From SFFI01 sp964398655 (GTDB lineage: Bacteria; Bacillota; Clostridia; Saccharofermentanales; DTU023): a stretch of DNA of 43,831 bases. The stretch covers positions 1 to 43,831 of the forward strand of contig CAYNNG010000013.1 of the NCBI GenBank assembly GCA_964398655.1, given 5' to 3'. Shown in pieces: positions 42,637-43,831 of the stretch. The notes beneath the pieces are model-generated. The model did not search any database and had not been told where the DNA came from. It was given only the letters and a program-made list of their open reading frames with translations. The stretch's first letter is position 1. Each line of letters opens with the position of its first letter. The position numbers were made by a program, and so were the translations under genes.

Positions 42637-43773
42637 ATGTTTGAATTTAAGTTAACTCATAAATCGTCAGATTCTGCTGCCCGCCGTGGCAGCTTTACCA
42701 CCTGCCATGGAGAGGTCCAGACCCCTATCTTCATGCCGGTAGGTACCCAGGCCTCTGTCAAAACCTTTACTTCACAAGAATTAGAAGATGTAGGTGCCGA
42801 AATTATCTTAGGTAATACCTACCATCTCTGGATGAGACCTGGCTCTGACCTCATTGCCCGGGCGGGCGGCCTGCACAAATTCATGAACTGGCCCCATCCC
42901 ATACTCACAGATTCTGGAGGCTTCCAGGTCTTTAGCCTGGCAGAAAATCGTAAGATTACGGAAGAAGGGGTACACTTCAAATCTCATATAGATGGGTCTC
43001 GGCACTTCATGCAGCCCGAAACCTCTATCCATATACAGCAGAAGCTGGGCTCGGACATCATGATGCAGTTGGATGAGTGCATACCCTATCCCTCAGACTA
43101 CGATTACACAAAAGCTTCCTCAGAGAGGACGATCCGCTGGTTGGAACGCTGTATTGATGTTTGGAACTATGCGGAAGATCAAGCTCTCTTTGGTATTGTT
43201 CAGGGTGGCATGTATAAAGACCTGCGTCGGAAATCTGTCATGGCAACAAAGTTCTATGACCTCCCTGGTATAGGTATTGGCGGCCTTTCTGTAGGTGAAG
43301 AGAATGCCGTCATGTATGACATACTTTCCGATATTGAGCCTTACCTGCCTGCAGATAAACCCCGCTACCTCATGGGCGTAGGAACGCCTGAAGATTTGAT
43401 TGAGGGCGTTTATCGAGGTATAGATATGTTTGACTGTGTGTGGCCTACAAGACTGGGCAGGAATGGTACCGTAATTACCTCACGCGGTAACCTTACCGTT
43501 CGCAACGCGACCTACCAAGAGGACTGGCGTCCATTAGATCCCGCCTGTTCTTGTATGGCTTGTCAAAACTACACGCGCGCCTATATCCGTCACCTGATTA
43601 AAACTAATGAGATCTTAGGCCTTCGTCTTTGCTCCTACCATAACGTAGCCTACTTGCTTCAGCTTATTCAGGAAATTCGTCAGGCCATTGAAGAAGACCG
43701 TTACGCAGACTTCCGCCAGGAGTTTTACCGCAGGAGAGAAGAGAACCAAGCCTTGGAAAAAGCTGGTAAATAG
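42637..43773 (+). CDS. tgt: queuine tRNA-guanine transglycosylase (bacterial)
   Basis: A complete 378-residue TGT that swaps guanine-34 for preQ1 in GUN-anticodon tRNAs. Catalytic Asp92 in DSGGFQVFSL and nucleophile Asp266 in MFDCVWPTRLGRNGT are present, as are GIGGLSVGE and the zinc site CSCMAC (Cys304, Cys306, Cys309). AAGGA upstream supports ATG 42637. The 76-base gap to queA holds a short direct repeat CTAGACT twice (42602-42608, 42613-42619) that might hide a weak internal promoter. In many genomes yajC-secD follow; the window ends first. Confidence 0.98.
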   Translation: MFEFKLTHKSSDSAARRGSFTTCHGEVQTPIFMPVGTQASVKTFTSQELEDVGAEIILGNTYHLWMRPGSDLIARAGGLHKFMNWPHPILTDSGGFQVFSLAENRKITEEGVHFKSHIDGSRHFMQPETSIHIQQKLGSDIMMQLDECIPYPSDYDYTKASSERTIRWLERCIDVWNYAEDQALFGIVQGGMYKDLRRKSVMATKFYDLPGIGIGGLSVGEENAVMYDILSDIEPYLPADKPRYLMGVGTPEDLIEGVYRGIDMFDCVWPTRLGRNGTVITSRGNLTVRNATYQEDWRPLDPACSCMACQNYTRAYIRHLIKTNEILGLRLCSYHNVAYLLQLIQEIRQAIEEDRYADFRQEFYRRREENQALEKAGK

Positions 43774-43800
43774 CACGCAGCCCGCCTGCTGCTGAACCTA

Positions 43801-43830
43801 TTGCTGAAGCAGGCTGACAAGTGTTATCAT
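43801..43830 (+). promoter_or_regulatory. candidate extended -10 promoter at the right edge
   Basis: TTGCTG (43801-43806), an 18-base spacer and TATCAT (43825-43830) preceded by TGT. It would drive a gene beyond the window. It overlaps the right arm of a GCCTGCT/AGCAGGC inverted repeat (43784-43790, 43808-43814) after tgt, which has no T tract. Confidence 0.35.
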
Positions 43831-43831
43831 C

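Overview
The window looks like a chromosomal segment of a Gram-positive, Clostridia-type Firmicute of moderate GC content. The evidence is a Bacilli-type phosphoglucose isomerase, a ClpE-like Clp ATPase with an N-terminal zinc finger, a Spo0A C-terminal-type DNA-binding protein, the ATP-Mg-chelatase/comM-dprA-topA-trmFO gene order, the linked TIGR03960/TIGR03936 pair, and purine-rich Shine-Dalgarno sites. I cannot name genus or species from sequence alone. A 100-base N run at 3811-3910 shows that this is a scaffolded draft assembly.

Left end (1-4027): an APC-type amino acid permease cut by the window edge, with an in-frame TGA where the family has Trp, is followed by an amidohydrolase with an internal deletion and frameshift. 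Both appear to be non-functional, or are local assembly errors. A strong terminator separates them from a convergent polyprenyl (farnesyl/geranylgeranyl) diphosphate synthase. The N gap follows, with the same 36 bases on both sides.

4028-14245: an unusual fusion of an HSL-type esterase with an HxxxDG acyltransferase is followed by a zinc-ribbon membrane protein (DUF6320-like), tRNA-Glu(CUC), uvrA overlapping a ClpE-like ATPase gene, and an unrecognised multi-pass membrane protein.

14372-25699: pgi, the radical SAM/DUF2344 pair, an intracellular sialate-O-acetylesterase-like protein that seems to lack its catalytic His, valS, ligA, and a small membrane protein coupled to ligA.

25700-30203 is the most interesting part. 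A stand-alone protein carrying a Spo0A-type DNA-binding domain, with no recognisable phosphoacceptor receiver, lies downstream of a perfect 0A box (25714-25720) that forms half of an inverted repeat. HU with a textbook promoter comes next. After that is a cell-wall elongation/division pair in which the FtsW/RodA glycosyltransferase is fused to an N-terminal membrane-tethered FHA domain and is translationally coupled to a class B penicillin-binding protein. The RodA-type gene starts almost on top of its predicted promoter, so its mRNA may be leaderless.

30258-43831: housekeeping genes for DNA replication and repair, CoA synthesis, competence-type DNA processing, topology and tRNA modification: polA, ychF, coaE, comM(yifB), dprA, topA, trmFO, queA, tgt. 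Several leaders share extended -10 promoters of the form TGC-TANNNT. I saw no phage, insertion sequence or CRISPR array. The novelty here lies in domain fusions, degenerate active sites and the Spo0A-like locus rather than in a defence or mobile island.
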